Source: Wolfiporia cocos
Taxonomy: Eukaryota > Basidiomycota > Agaricomycetes > Polyporales > Phaeolaceae
DNA length: 64,000 nt
Direction: 5' to 3'
Assembly: GCA_029448655.1 (NCBI GenBank)
Contig: JACCLO010000011.1
Location: forward strand, 1,984,001 to 2,048,000
Part shown: positions 1-11,925 of the stretch, one piece after another
Position numbering within the stretch: the stretch's first letter is position 1
Layout: the number at the start of each line of letters is the position of its first letter
Translations under genes and position numbers: made by a program
The notes under the pieces: model-generated
Told to the model about the DNA's origin: nothing
The model's input: only the letters and a program-made list of their open reading frames with translations
The model's database searches: none

Positions 1-376
1 GGATCAACCATCTCAGTTAGTGAGGCATCAGACTCTCCCTGATAGCGAATGCTTTAGTGATCGCCGATTCCCTTCTGTACATTGCGGTGTGTCATCTGTC
101 AAGCGATCAGCTGCGGGTCTAACACTCTCTCACGTAGTGAGGCTATTCACCTGTAAACAGCAGGGAGATCTTTCTCGAAGTTGAAGTTGTCGCAATTCGG
201 GTTCTGCGGCCGACGCGAGGGCGCGCGGCCGTTGCGCGCATAGCGACGAGGCAAGCTAGCGGGTAGTAGTTTTATCCGTAGCTGCATTTAAGCTGGGCGT
301 GAGCGTTATGGCTCCCCGGCAGTTTGTACCCTACGACACTGTTCGACTGTCCTACACTAGAAATTCATCCTCGCGG
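1..376. other. 5' edge, no gene recognised
   Basis: I see no convincing coding segment here. The stretch lies downstream of the GST pseudogene that reads leftwards. It contains a short GC-rich patch around 205-245 but no motif I can name. Confidence 0.3.
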
Positions 377-1195
377 TTAGAGAATTTCTACAGAAGTCAT
401 TATAATCATCGACAAAGCAGGTGACCGCAGCATTGTTCCAGCTATATTCATTTTGAATGATTTTATAATTTGAGCCAATACGACGAATGGATGTAATGTA
501 ATGGGGCACAAGAAGAACGATAAGTCAACAATACTGCATTTCCTGCCAACCAGCCATTCTCGTTCACAAAGGACGTCCTCGAGTACACCAAATACATGAA
601 GGATATCTTTTTGACACCTCTCAGTCGTACTTGGGATTCTCTCTAGATGGCCATAGCTCATTTTGAACCATACAGCCTAGCCAAAACATGGACTAGGTGT
701 GTGTTCGAGCATGATCAAAATGAACTCTCCACAATATGAGCTCACCCTTGTCCTGATGCTTGGAAAAAGAGCCACTGCAGTTGCAACATTTTGTCTTCGT
801 CATTTTCAGCGGAAATCTTCTTGTGATTTATGTCATATCTATCAGCGAGATAGACCAAGATGGCGTTTGGTTCCATATAATGGTAGATATTGAATTATGT
901 TCGTGCAGTCCAACAAGATCGGATACCACATAACGAAGTTATCGTTGTGATGGTCAATCAGAGCCGGGATACGGCCATTCGGGTTGAGCTTAAGGTACCA
1001 TGAGGACTTGTGCTCATTCTGTGAAAAATCAGGATATACGGTCTCGTATGACAAGCCCAACTCCCCTAGAACAAAGGCTTTCCTGATGTAACCTTAGCTA
1101 AGTTTTCTGTAGCGCGATTACACAGCTAGTATGACATACCACCCGTTAGGCCCACCCACGGCGGAACAGAGTGTAAATTGCTTTCCGTGAGACAT
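377..1195 (-). pseudogene. glutathione S-transferase (Ure2p/GstA-type), lightly decayed
   Basis: GSTs conjugate glutathione to electrophilic substrates in the cytosol. Reading leftwards from ATG at 1195, the first exon gives MSHGKQFTL..GGPNGW and, after a short intron, KAFVLGELGLSYETVY and LKLNPNGRIPALIDH, a thioredoxin-fold N-terminal domain with the NGRIPAL cis-proline loop. Next come a segment resembling AILVYLADRYD, then LQLQWLFFQASGQGP, and the C-terminal domain with EREWLVGRKCSIVDLSF. Two lesions are visible. The codon where relatives have Gln in FGQA is TAG (677-679), a C-to-T change. The acceptor needed before the AILVYLADRYD exon (near 886-890) reads AT instead of AG. The C-terminus after DLSF aligns poorly. 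Family assignment is firm; pseudogene status is inferred from these lesions and could be wrong if an alternative acceptor is used. Confidence 0.8.
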
Positions 1196-2326
1196 TTCGT
1201 ATCTTTAGGGGGCCCAAGTGAACGAGCCGAAGCCGACTACAGAGATTAGTAGTCCGATGTTGGACGAGTAGAGGAGAGTCCGTGTTTCTATGACGGCCAT
1301 AACCCATTCTGCCGACGTATTATATACCACTCAGTATTTACAAAGAGTGCGGGGGTGTAGCGACCAATATCAGGCTCAGATGCCGTCTCGCCGCATCATC
1401 GTGGGTGGAGGTTATCCGAGCCATTAGCACCGCTGAGGAACTGCGTATGGCGTCCAGTCATCATCGATTGAACAGAATCGACAGATTTCGCTTTAAGACG
1501 TGTCCGGAGCCGAGGTGGCTGTGGCCGGCCACCAGCCACCAGCCACAGCCACGACTATGCGCGTGACCAAGATCTCGATCAAGGGCGCTAGCGTGTTACT
1601 CGAAAAGTGCGTATTCATTTTAGTTCATGAGTCTTCCCGTTTCTGTTTGAATAGAAGTGATTTGTTCTCGATAATACTAACTGTGGTACCAAGTTTTTGA
1701 GCTCCACTGCCAAATTTTTCAAAGGGAGCGGTGGAGCGTAGTCACTGATTCCACCATAGATCTGAGCATTGCATCGGATGCCAATTGGCCTGTGTGAAGC
1801 TCGCACATTCAGACCCTGCTTTCTGGAATGTTACTTGGGGACGGGAGTAACTCTGAGACAATTCATGCTGCCTAGATGATGCTGGAGAATCAAGCTCAAG
1901 GTGGAGTCAAGACATAAGTTTTAGAGGTAGTGGTTTGGCTCTGGACTTGCAGCTGACTGCAAAACATTCTGAGACTAGCGCCGTAGGGTATTTACGATGG
2001 GGCCACAGACTCCACAACACAATTTTGCTCCATCTCGGATAAAGCCGAGTCATGATTATCAACAACAAATCATCTCTAATTAGCCCCTCCAAGCACAAAA
2101 TTGTTGTTGTGCAAAGTTTGTCTGGTCGAGTACGTGAAGTATGACGTCATAAGGCGGGAAACCTTGCTCAGGTGCAATGATGGTCCCGGAGCCAGCATCT
2201 AGCGCGACACATTGACAACAGTATGTGACAATGCTTTGATATCCTGTGTACCATCCATAATGACACTCGTACAATTACTGGGAACCTTTGATACGCCGAC
2301 TAACACTCTAAAATTATCCCCTCCAT
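1196..2326. other. intergenic, no gene recognised
   Basis: Only short open stretches are present (for example 1907-2274 on the minus strand) and none resembles a family I know. An inverted repeat GGCTGTGGC/GCCACAGCC occurs at about 1518-1551. The interval separates the GST remnant from the 3' end of the P450 gene. Confidence 0.3.
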
Positions 2327-4410
2327 TCACCCACAAGCACTAATGATCGTCTGCGCACGAGCACTAGAACGTGGTGTTAAGATAACGTCGAAAGCTCCGG
2401 GTTCACTGTTGATAGCCTCTGTATGAGTCCTCTGAAGATAGATGGTGCGTGCTTACGCCGTGATCCCATTGCGTACTGCAGCTGCATCAGGTATGATAGC
2501 ATTGCCGTATTTATCGATGGGTGGGCAAATGTCAAACGCCCACAGCAGATTCACAATCCCGATCCATACCGATTTTGAGGCTAGATACTGTCCGGGACAA
2601 GTCCTACACTTTTCACCTCAGAGACGATATTCGAGAAATACAATGATGCAGCTTGCTTACCGCCTCCCGAAACCAAACCCGTAATGGCCCTCATTTAGGT
2701 ATTCGGTCTCAACCTTGCTACCAACAGCGGGGACAAATCTCTCCGGTCTAAATTTGAACGCGTCGGGATAATCAGTTTCATTGTGGTGAACCGCCCATAC
2801 GTTGGGCATTATGGTCGTGCTGGCGGCAATCTGATATCCCTTATATGTATCGTCCTTCAGGCTGACATGTGGTCCTCCTACGGGAGCAACAGGCATCCAG
2901 CTGCGTTGTACGCATTCAAAGATGACGTCAGCGGTGCTGCAATCTATGAATGTTCAATCGGTGCTCGCAAAACCCACCGGAAAACTTCCTTGACGAGTGC
3001 AGCACAGTACGGAAGGTCCTGAAAATTCTTGAAGCTCGGGGGCGTGTGTCCTTCTGGACCCAACACCCTATCAAGCTCCGCTTGCGCCTTCTTCATAGCG
3101 TCTGGACTGTGCAACATCGCCACCAAAAACCAAAGAATTGTCCCCGCAGTATTATCAGTGCCCGCCTCGAAGGCTGAACCGGCAACTGGAACGGGTGAGC
3201 TTCCATGATGTATCATGCAACATTGCCATATGCTGACCATATGCCATAGAGATTTCATCGAGGCCATTCTTCTCTATATCTTCCCAGAGTCGGGCAGCGA
3301 AGCATTCAAGAGGCTCGCCTTTATCCATGCGCTCCTTGACTTCCTGAAGGAGACGAGAATAGAACTATGGTAAGGCGTGTCAGCATAGTCTCACTTATCA
3401 ACATTTTGGCCTCACAGCTATCTCATACGTATGCTTCTTGCAGGCTTCAGCTCGCCAAGGCACCAACATATCTGGAAGCCAATCCAAGATCGGTAGAGTA
3501 TCCACTAAGTATCGCGCAGGGTGTATATCCTGTATGAATGTCTCAAGGATATGCAATAGTGTGCGCAGGTCCTGCTCATTGTCAAACTTCTTGCCGTAGA
3601 CGAGCATGAGAAGTGTTTCCGCGGTGAACCATTTCACACTTATGTACGCTTTCGTCGGATTTTCTAAAGTATCAGAGAGTAGTTTCAATGCGCCGCGTTC
3701 TTGAATGCCCTCGTAGGCCCCAACGACTGGCAGGTTTCTGTGAGTCGACTTCGCGCTGGTTAATTTGAGAACTATGTTAATCATTACCTTTCGCATTTAG
3801 CATCTGGAATACTGCGGCACGTTGCCTCTTCAGCAGTGGTCCGTAGGGTAACAAGACAAGCCTCTGACCGCTCGACTTTAGTAATGGAGCTAACAAGCAG
3901 ATATCTGCGTATACCTTGTCCTTTGATCGGTACTTGCCTGCATATACAAGCTGCTGGCGAGATGAAAAGTTGCCAGATCGCTTCACTAGCTAGCGAGATA
4001 TTCAGTGCAACGAAATTGAGCGACATTAGTAAGCTCACCAGCTCGTCAATGTCTGCTATATCGTTCAGAATAATCATATCCCTGCCCGCGAAGGTCAGTT
4101 TAACAATCGACCCTGAATGATACTCATTAATTGAAGTGCAAATTCGGATGCCATACATAGACATACCGTATTTCTTACAGAGATTGCTGAAGTATATCCA
4201 AGACTTCTCTGTGGGAACTTGCAACGCATTTCCGATAAATGGGAGTGGTAGTGGACCTGGTGGTGAGTCTGTGCGCCGACGAAGAATCACGGTACCAATA
4301 TAGTATGTGATTAGGCAGCTGATAGCGAGCAAGATGTCCCTGTAACCCAGGCTCTCAAGTGGATGGGGTAGAGACCCAAGTAAAGCTTTGGCATCTGTGA
4401 ATTCGGACAT
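2327..4410 (-). CDS. cytochrome P450 monooxygenase (microsomal, class II fungal type)
   Basis: Haem-thiolate monooxygenase, expected in the ER membrane with an NADPH-P450 reductase partner; substrate unknown. The protein starts at ATG 4410 with a hydrophobic anchor (DILLAISCLITYYIGTVI) and the proline hinge PPGPLPLPFIGN. Later motifs in order: C-helix region LLKRQRAAVFQ, I-helix AGTDNT, K-helix KEVFRW (ExxR), PERF, and the haem loop GFGFGRR-TCPGQYLA. The haem loop is split by an intron of about 50 bp that joins CG|G to give Arg-Thr-Cys. Further short introns resolve cleanly, including one just after KEVFR and a last one leading to a C-terminal exon with LTPRSSARAQ and stop at 2327-2329. I see no frameshift or nonsense codon, so the gene looks intact. 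The I-helix carries Asn where most P450s have the oxygen-activating Thr. It lies near prenyltransferase and reductase genes, so a role in modifying a prenylated metabolite is possible but not shown. Confidence 0.94.
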
Positions 4411-4458
4411 TTGAGATCGGGGACGATGCCTCCAGCTAGGTACGTGGTTACGGCTTCC

Positions 4459-4466
4459 TATATATA
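4459..4466 (-). promoter_or_regulatory. TATA box of the P450 gene
   Basis: TATATATA lies about 50 bp upstream of the P450 start codon at 4410, a normal fungal TATA-to-ATG spacing. Assignment rests on position and sequence only. Confidence 0.5.
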
Positions 4467-4790
4467 CACATCTGACCTGTCGTGATTAGCGCAGATTCTC
4501 AGAGCCAGCTCTCTTAATTCTAACGTTTCAAGGTTCGCGGAGCTAATGCTGGCTTCATGATATGCGGCAGTGCACGTTATTGAAATAACCCCTGATCGGG
4601 AAGTACATGAGATGCACTATCATAGCCGAAAGCCGACGTCAGCGCGGAGCAACATGTATCGCAAACAGCATTGATTCTAACATCTGACAAATTGATAAAC
4701 GCTCCATGATAACGTGATGCTACCGAAACTTGCGCGGAACATTTAAGGTGATATCTTCGCAAGGGCAGACGCCACTTCGAATTTCGTTTT

Positions 4791-5582
4791 GTGCACCGTC
4801 CTAATGTTCCCAACTCAAAGTACGTCCCGCAAATAGATACTACAACGATCCGTGAGTGTATGAGACGCCAAAGGCCATTGCCGCCCGATGGTTTCGCTGC
4901 CTCAAGACGAGCGCGCTTCGAAATGAAGGATGTTGAGCTAGGAAATGTGACCTTTCTGTACCTTCAAACCCCTCTCCCGTAAGTCCCATTTGCATCGGTC
5001 TGCTTCTAGCACCACCCTTGGCACGACAGATCTCCTAGACCAGCCACTATCAATTCGTCTTGGCACGCTCTGGAGGCTGTGAGCTATAGAGTATCGAATG
5101 CGGCACAATTTACACACATCTCAGTGGAGTTGGCGGAGTATGCACTGGATACTACCACTATTCAAGCTAATCGAGATCGGAAACAAGCGTCGTCTCTTCC
5201 ACGCGACACACAAGCTGCGCTAGTGCTCAACCTGGATCTAACAAATACACCAGTATGGCTTACAATCGTTCATTCGTCATGCGTAGATGTCCAGCACACA
5301 CCGCCCTCCTGGCCCATATCACCTTCCGTGGTGTTGTCTATCATAGCTCTCGTGGAGGCTCTCTACGCGGTCTCCTCAGCGATCTACGGCTTTCCGGACA
5401 AGAATATCAGTTTCGGGACTAGCAGCTTGCTGAATCAACACCTCAGAGACGCTGGTTGGTGCCCATGGGAGTTGGCCGAGTTCGGCAGCAGTCTCAATCC
5501 CTTGTATTACTTCGCGTCCTTCCCCTCCCCCCGCAGGGACCTCGACCATAGCCACACGACCGAATCTAGACTCGTCAGCTGA
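4791..5582 (+). pseudogene. N-terminal part of a HET-domain-family protein, truncated
   Basis: HET-domain proteins take part in heterokaryon incompatibility in ascomycetes; in basidiomycetes they form large families of mostly unknown role. A first exon from ATG 4791 ends at a GTAAGT donor (about 4980) and joins the acceptor at about 5031 in frame, giving ..TPLPSPRPATINSSWHALEAV. The following segment contains YGFPDKNISFGTSSLL, LRDAGWCPWELAEF and LNPLYYFASF, close to the ALYYLS-type block found N-terminal to HET domains in mushroom genomes. The frame stops at 5580-5582 soon after LDHSHTTESR, and I find no HET core (AYxEA/R, CINQ) downstream. I read it as a 5' fragment of a lost gene. A short stand-alone gene is possible. 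Confidence 0.5.
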
Positions 5583-7300
5583 AGCTACCCTGATATTTGA
5601 TTTCCCCAGAAGACGTCTTCGACTAACCTTCATTGGCCACATCTAACAAATTGCATGTTATCTTGATGAGTTTCGGATATCTGTGCGTCCTTTTTAAGTT
5701 CTGTGCGTTGGATCACGCCACGGCCGCCCGCCTTGCACAGTGACTTAGATGTGTCACACACCTTAATCCTATCGTTTACAAGTTCAATTTTACGTTCAAG
5801 CATTCACAGTTAGAGAAATAGGCAGTTTATCCTCCATGATTACTTATTTCGTTCCTTTGCATTACAGGCATGCTTCCAATCTATTGCAACAGACAGGGAC
5901 GGCTCTGCTGATAAACGCTCAAGTGTTTGGTTACGGTGGCAGAACGACCCCGGGGACTTGTGCTTTGCATTTATTGGTAGGCACCCCCTGTAACGTGAAT
6001 GTCTCTCTAATTGCTACTGCCACTAAGATAACAACAAAGGGAAGGGCTGGGTACGAGACCAAACAAAGAATGACAACTACTATATCATAGAACGTGAGAC
6101 ATTATGCATTAATTGTCGCTGTATGTGGTGCCGTTCGAGCGCTAGTAGCACTGGGTTTCCTCACCAGGGGAACGCAGAATGGGGACGCCCGCCGACTACA
6201 GCTTAGATGGCTTCAAATGTAGGGAGGCCTGTGGGCAGTGGACACCTGATGAGACCTATCCGTCGAAGGTCAAGGGACTCTCATTCTTTTCTTAATCATG
6301 ATGAGAGAGTGGTCAAAGGTAAATTTCGACAAAGAGACAGAAACAAGGGTAGCCAGCAGAATATCAAAATACTAAGCTTGCGCGAAATAACAGCAATAGT
6401 ATTACGTTGTTCTTTTGCGTGATACAAACGCACCAATCCCGCTCTAGGGTCTGGCATATATACGCAGAGCGCCGCCTGCTATAGTCGCCCTCTAAAATCC
6501 TTGCTGTTCCTCCGGTGCACGCATCGCAGGTCTTCAGGTCTTCAGCACTAGTACTAGCGGCCCATTACAACACTCCCGGGGCGAACGCAGCTCGTGCGCA
6601 GGCGCCTGGGGAACGAGCAAGCGCCGAAATTGCGCATCTAATTCTATAAGCGCCCTATTCACACGTTTAGTATCTACAAGTCCATTACCGGCGGCGGAGG
6701 TAGCTTTAACTCCAGGGAAACATCCCTCCAGCCCTTGCTATTCTAGGATGCGAAACAGCAATGTTCGAGTCCAATATACTATATAAATCCATGAAAATGT
6801 TACAAGAAGTAGCTACAGATGTGCTATAGTTCGAAAAAGGTCTCGCTTTCTGTAATTAATGTACCGATATTATACGAAGTGTTCGGGGTCTGATTGCTAG
6901 GAACGCTCCGGATATTACCGAAAGCCAATAGCAACCCTTATCGGACGATCTGTTTGTAGCAGAGCCGTCTCTGTGAGCCGCTGTTGCAATACCAATCAAG
7001 GGCTTGCAGCTTTGAAATACCTTAACCCCGCGTTACCCCGTAAGACTAACGTAGCATCGGAGCCTAGTTGATAGATCGGCTGTATCTCTCGCCACCATCA
7101 ATGTTGCCGACAGTGGCGTAGATTCGCGCTTTGTGTTGCTGCGCAATCCAGAAGCCCACTCTGTTTCCTGATTGAGAGATACAATGGCTGGACAAATCGT
7201 CAAGGATACGGCCGCTACATTTCCGCCATCCAGGAGCCACATGAGCATCGTCGAGGAGCATAATCTGCATGCAGTCTGGCGTCTGGTTGTGCATGAAAAA
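5583..7300. other. AT-rich intergenic, no gene recognised
   Basis: Several short open frames (5836-6090, 6207-6422) show no recognisable domain. From about 7030 the sequence becomes similar to 9890-10250, the promoter region of the second UbiA copy, so the duplicated segment starts near there. Confidence 0.35.
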
Positions 7301-7308
7301 ATATATAT
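7301..7308 (+). promoter_or_regulatory. TATA box of the UbiA pseudogene copy
   Basis: ATATATAT about 62 bp upstream of the ATG at 7370, followed by GGTGCCAATTTAAG. The second UbiA copy has the matching arrangement at 10187-10196 (TATATA, then GTGCCAATCTAAG), so the promoter was duplicated with the gene. Confidence 0.5.
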
Positions 7309-7369
7309 GGTGCCAATTTAAGCTGGAAAGACCGAATTGATATCTTTTGTCTAGTTCGCACAGCTCAAG

Positions 7370-8601
7370 ATGTCCACTGAGGCAACTCCTCTCTTCAATA
7401 AGGGTACCGAAAACCACATGAAACAGCAGGCTACTGGAAACTCGCCAGGATGCACAAATTTCCTGCTGGGAGTATTCTTGTTTTCTGGCTCTTCAGTCAG
7501 TCTATCGTAGTAATCGCGACTACGAAACACTAAAAGCAGAGGCAGCCTGGGGTTATGTTCTTGGAGCCCACGAAAAGCGATCGGAGCTGCTTCAGCTTGC
7601 GTATATCATGGCCGCGTTCCTCATTGGCAGCACGCTTCTGCATTGCGCCGCGTGCACAATCAACGACATATGCGACGTCAACTTTGATCGTCAAGTTGGT
7701 GCGTCATTCTTGGCATGTACGGGGAAGCAGTCAGTTGAATAATGACCATAGAACGGTGTAAGACTCGCCCACTAGCGGCAGGGACCGTCTCGATGCCAGG
7801 CACCTGGATATTCTTCTTTCTCCAGATTGCGGTCCTTTTCGGCATGTTGCCCTTCGTTAACAAAAATGCGTAAGTATTAAAAAAAGTGTCTTTCCATTGC
7901 TTTACGGGCAAAATGTTTCTGTGACAGCTTCTTAGTCGGAACCTTCGGGATATTCCCCTTGGATACCGTCTACCCTCTCATGAAACGTATCACATGATGG
8001 CCACAAGCCTGGCTAGGTCAGTCAGTCAGCCATCACAGCAGATTATGAAGTCTCACACTGCTCCAGGGCTCGCAATAAACCGGGGTCTGCCGACAGTGTG
8101 GCTCATAGCCGCACCTCAGGATGTGAAGTCAGTACCTATGTGGACAGGCACCCTCTGGTATGCAGCCTGACGTGGAGCCTTAGTATCAGGAGTCTGATCA
8201 TTTATACAGTTGGACGATTGTATACGACACGATATATGCATGCCAGGATCGTAAGGACGACGTCAAGGCCGGTGTCAAGTCGACCGCAGTCCTCTTTGGG
8301 GATTACGTGAAGCCGATCCTCTCGCTATTTGCAGCTGCATTCGTGGCAACACTTGCATATGCAGGATATGAGACGCACCAGGGCTGGATCTACTATGCCA
8401 TCAGCGTTGGAGGATGCGCTGCTCACCTCCTGTGGCAGCTTGTCACCGTCGATCTCGACGTACCTGAGCAGTGCTGGCAAAAGTTCTAAGTGGGTGCACA
8501 TCGTCTGAAGGATGTATGTTGCTCATTGGTCGTTTTAGTCAAACGGCAATTTGGGATATATCGTGCTGGGTGGGATGTTGGGGGAGCGGTATCTGAATTG
8601 A
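7370..8601 (+). pseudogene. UbiA-type prenyltransferase, broken first copy of a tandem pair
   Basis: This copy follows the same exon-intron plan as the intact gene at 10257-11517 and is nearly identical to it over 8100-8480. Three lesions disable it: a 10-bp deletion in exon 1 near 7427 (after GAAACAG) shifts the frame; a Trp codon has become TGA at 7995-7997 (ATCACATGATGG against ATCACATGGTGG); and a Gln codon in QCWQKFQ has become TAA near 8486, with the adjacent donor changed from GTGAGT to GTGGGT. A 9-bp in-frame deletion (near 8147) also removes three residues of MWTLTFGTL. The aspartate motif NDICDVNFD and the segment [12 protein letters not shown] are still readable. The high identity suggests a recent duplication and rapid loss. 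Confidence 0.85.
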
Positions 8602-8779
8602 GCTTCAGCAGCTGCACATGAGAGTCAACGAAGGAATGTAAAAGCATTTTCAGTAAGATTATGTAGAGCAAGACTTGCGATGGTGCAGGATGCCCTTCCC
8701 TCCAGATCTCCTGCTGTCGTGGCCATTGTGTCTATGTCGTATAACGATCAAGCATCATGCACATGTGAGGCATCGGAAG

Positions 8780-9340
8780 ATGTTGTGTGGATCTGGCACA
8801 TGCGTGGAATCGAAGACGTCAGAGCATAACGTGCGATCGATCTTGCGGCGTCAATAGTGCTTTCGTGGAACAAATCGTATCGCCTGTGGCCGTCAGAGCT
8901 GTTCTAACCATATCACACCCACGAGTATTGTACAAGGTCTATCAATCATTAATAAACAGTCGATACATCTTGATTCGGTGGAGTGGGCGCCGCACGGTAT
9001 GCAGAGTCTCAATTCTGATCGATGATCGCTCGTACTAGTTAGAACTTTGAAGGGCGTTTCCGATTTTGCAGCAAAGATTAAGCCCGCCCGATCAAAGCCA
9101 CCCCGAGCCTCCGTGATGGCCAAACTTGTCAATGCGCTGCGAGAATGCCTTGATCAGTGTCGGGTACAGATGGGTATGAGCCCCAATATACATCTGACTT
9201 AGGGAGTCGTGCTTGAAACCAAAATCTGCAGACAGCTCTCTTCTTCCCATTGCAACGATGTAGAAACCTTGCTCACGCTGAAGCGAAGACGCGCTGCATT
9301 GCACATTGTCTACTAGTGTCATCACGAAGACTGTCATACG
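8780..9340 (-). pseudogene. remnant of the 3' end of the NAD-dependent reductase gene (duplicated)
   Basis: Reading leftwards, a degraded stretch resembling ..IDKFGHHGG and LTSLAITEARGGFDRAG can be aligned, with frameshifts, to RIDNSVATEALGGWIGLEQS of the intact reductase at 11926-13039. Further left, 8835-8865 resembles the 11935-11960 end of that gene. The order and strand relative to the UbiA copy are the same in both blocks, so the tandem duplication carried the downstream convergent gene end with it. About 200 bp in the middle do not align. Confidence 0.55.
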
Positions 9341-10186
9341 GGCAGTTATAGCGGGGACCTGACATTCTCAGATTTCCTGGGCTTATGCAAAGGTCGGAGC
9401 AGAAGGTCAGGCGCCAGACGCTGCGCTGATTGAATTTGACGTATGACAATTTGGCGCATGCTTAAAGGAGTTATGACGCCTCCCGATGATAGCGGAGCAT
9501 ATGAGACGCTTTCATAGCACGGACAGACCTCACTTCGGGCTTCATACCGTGCGTCCGCCGCCTTAGAACGCCACTACGGTCCGAATAGTCTCGTCGTTGA
9601 AACAGGACGAGCGCATCAAATGAGGGTCGTGAAGTGGTGAATCTTCCTGCACCCTGAGCCTCTACATGGCTTGCGAATTTAATTGTACTAATGCTCCACG
9701 CTGTCCGCCTCATACATCACCCCCAGCAGGGTGAGTTTCCTGGATAGGCTACTACTTCAAATCGTTTAGACACACAGTATTGGCTATTCATGAACTTGGC
9801 AAGTACGGTGCTTGCCAAACATTCACGGAGCTTCAACGTGCTCCAGTAAAGTGGATGAAGTATGCACATGATCATAGCAAAATGGTTTAGTGAACAGTAG
9901 CATGATTCCGGATATCCGTCCGCGGTGTGGCAGGGATCCACCGAAACACGACCAATGGGTTTTACCTTCCACATTCTGGTATCAAAACTCACGGACAGTG
10001 GCGTCGTCTCGCGTTTCAGGTCGTCGCGCGATTCAGAAGCAGATTCTGCGACACGATACCTACAAAGGTAGCATAAAATACATCTGCATCGTATACGTTG
10101 CATATCACCGCCTTCGCACCCGTAAATGATGACGAGAGTACAAAATCTCAGCGCTGCTTGGCATCTGACGTCCCACTGCATGTGTA
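9341..10186. other. junction between duplicated blocks; no gene recognised
   Basis: 9341-9890 shows no recognisable coding sequence. From about 9890 to 10256 the sequence parallels 7030-7369 and is the 5' flank of the second UbiA copy. Confidence 0.35.
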
Positions 10187-10196
10187 GATATATATA
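10187..10196 (+). promoter_or_regulatory. TATA box of the intact UbiA gene
   Basis: ATATATATAG lies about 60 bp upstream of the ATG at 10257 and matches the position of the TATA box in the first copy. Confidence 0.5.
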
Positions 10197-10256
10197 GTGC
10201 CAATCTAAGCAGGAAGGCAGCATCGACATCTTTTGTCTAGTTCCCCTAGTTGAAAA

Positions 10257-11517
10257 ATGTCTTCTGAAGTAACCCCTCTCGTCAACAAGGGTACCGAAAC
10301 CCATTTGAAGCAGCCATGGTGGTTAGGCTACTGGAAACTCGCCAGGATGCACAAGTTCCCTGCTGGGAGCATACTGATATTCTGGCCCTACGGTAAGTGC
10401 TATGAAGCATCCTATGCAACTACGAGACCCTGATAGCAATAACAGCTTGGGGATATTTTCTCGGAGCTCGCGGAAATCGCCCGGAGCCGCTTCAGCTTGC
10501 GTACATCATGGCGGCGTTCTTCGTTGGCAGCACAATTCTGCATTGTGCGGGATGCACAATCAACGACATATGCGACGTCAACTTTGATCGTCAAGTTGGT
10601 GCGTCATTCTTGGCATGTACGGGGAAGCAGTCAGTCAAAGCACAACCATAGAGCGGTGCAAGACTCGCCCACTAGTGGCAGGGACTGTCTCGATGCCAGG
10701 CGCCTGGATATTCTTCTTTCTCCAGATTGCGGTCCTTTTCGGCATGTTGTCCTTCGTTAACCAAAATGCGTAAGTAAGAAACGTGTCTTGTCATTGTTCT
10801 ATGGACGAAGTGCTTTTGTGACAGCTTCCTCGCCGGAACTTTCGGGATATTCCCCTTGACTACCATCTACCCTCTCATGAAACGTATCACATGGTGGCCA
10901 CAGGCATGGTTAGGTCAGTATATCAGCTATCATGACGGGTTTGGGTCCTAGGAGTCTCACGTTGCTTAAGGGCTCGCAATGAATTGGGGTCTGCCGACAG
11001 CGTGGCTCATAGCCGCACCTCAGGATGTGAAGTCAGTACCTATGTGGACACTGACGTTTGGCACCCTCTGGTATGCAGCCTGACGTGGAGCCTTAGTATC
11101 AGGAGTCTGATCATTTATACAGTTGGACGATTGTATACGACACGATATATGCATGCCAGGATCGTAAGGACGACGTCAAGGCCGGTGTCAAGTCGACCGC
11201 AGTCCTCTTTGGGGATTACGTGAAGCCGATCCTCTCGCTATTTGCAGCTGCATTCGTGGCAACACTTGCATATGCAGGATATGAGACGCACCAGGGCTGG
11301 ATCTACTATGCCATCAGCGTTGGAGGATGCGCTGCTCACCTCCTGTGGCAGCTTGTCACCGTCGATCTCGACGTACCTGAGCAGTGCTGGCAAAAATTTC
11401 AAGTGAGTGCACATCGTCTGGGGAAAGTGTGTTGCTCATTCGTCGCTTTTATAGTCAAACGGCAATTTGGGATATATCGTGCTGGGTGGGATGCTGGGGG
11501 AGTGGTACCTGTATTGA
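10257..11517 (+). CDS. UbiA-family membrane prenyltransferase (or UbiA-type terpene cyclase)
   Basis: UbiA enzymes transfer a prenyl chain to an aromatic acceptor inside the membrane; some fungal members cyclise terpenes. Exon 1 starts [12 protein letters not shown] and continues with [21 protein letters not shown], the usual UbiA N-terminus. Exon 2 carries the first aspartate motif NDICDVNFD (NDxxDxxxD). Exon 3 has [10 protein letters not shown] and [12 protein letters not shown]. Exon 5 carries the second motif, [17 protein letters not shown] (DxxxDxxxGxKS). The last exon ends [11 protein letters not shown], stop at 11515-11517. All five or six introns have GT/AG borders and keep the frame, and several hydrophobic segments fit a multi-spanning protein of about 310 residues. 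No long mitochondrial presequence is obvious, so it is less likely to be COQ2. The acceptor substrate cannot be told from sequence. Confidence 0.92.
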
Positions 11518-11925
11518 TTTTGATCAATTGCGTGTTGAATGTTTTAAGCTACATGCCATTTGTACAGCAGCCTTGCTTATAGTCTTACCCATCAGTGATA
11601 GAAATATAAAAGTAGAGCTAGCGACGAAGACCTGCGATAGCGCAGGATGCTTGCCGATCCAGATATCTCCTACTGGCAACAGCATGGTCCGGATTTTGCA
11701 GTAGGTGAGCTAACTCGTCCTTTTAGTTATATTCGTGTCGTGTTGAGTGCTCCCAGCGGATTTGAAAGACATCCCATTACGTGATATGGTCCGGGAGCTG
11801 CAGTCACGATATTGGGGAATCTCTCTTTACAATAGTTCGTATGGGAACGTTGGGTGTTTGACCCGGCTACGCGCTATAGGTGCATGAAAAGACGGAGAAG
11901 CACGGTGTGCGACAGTCTGCACGGC

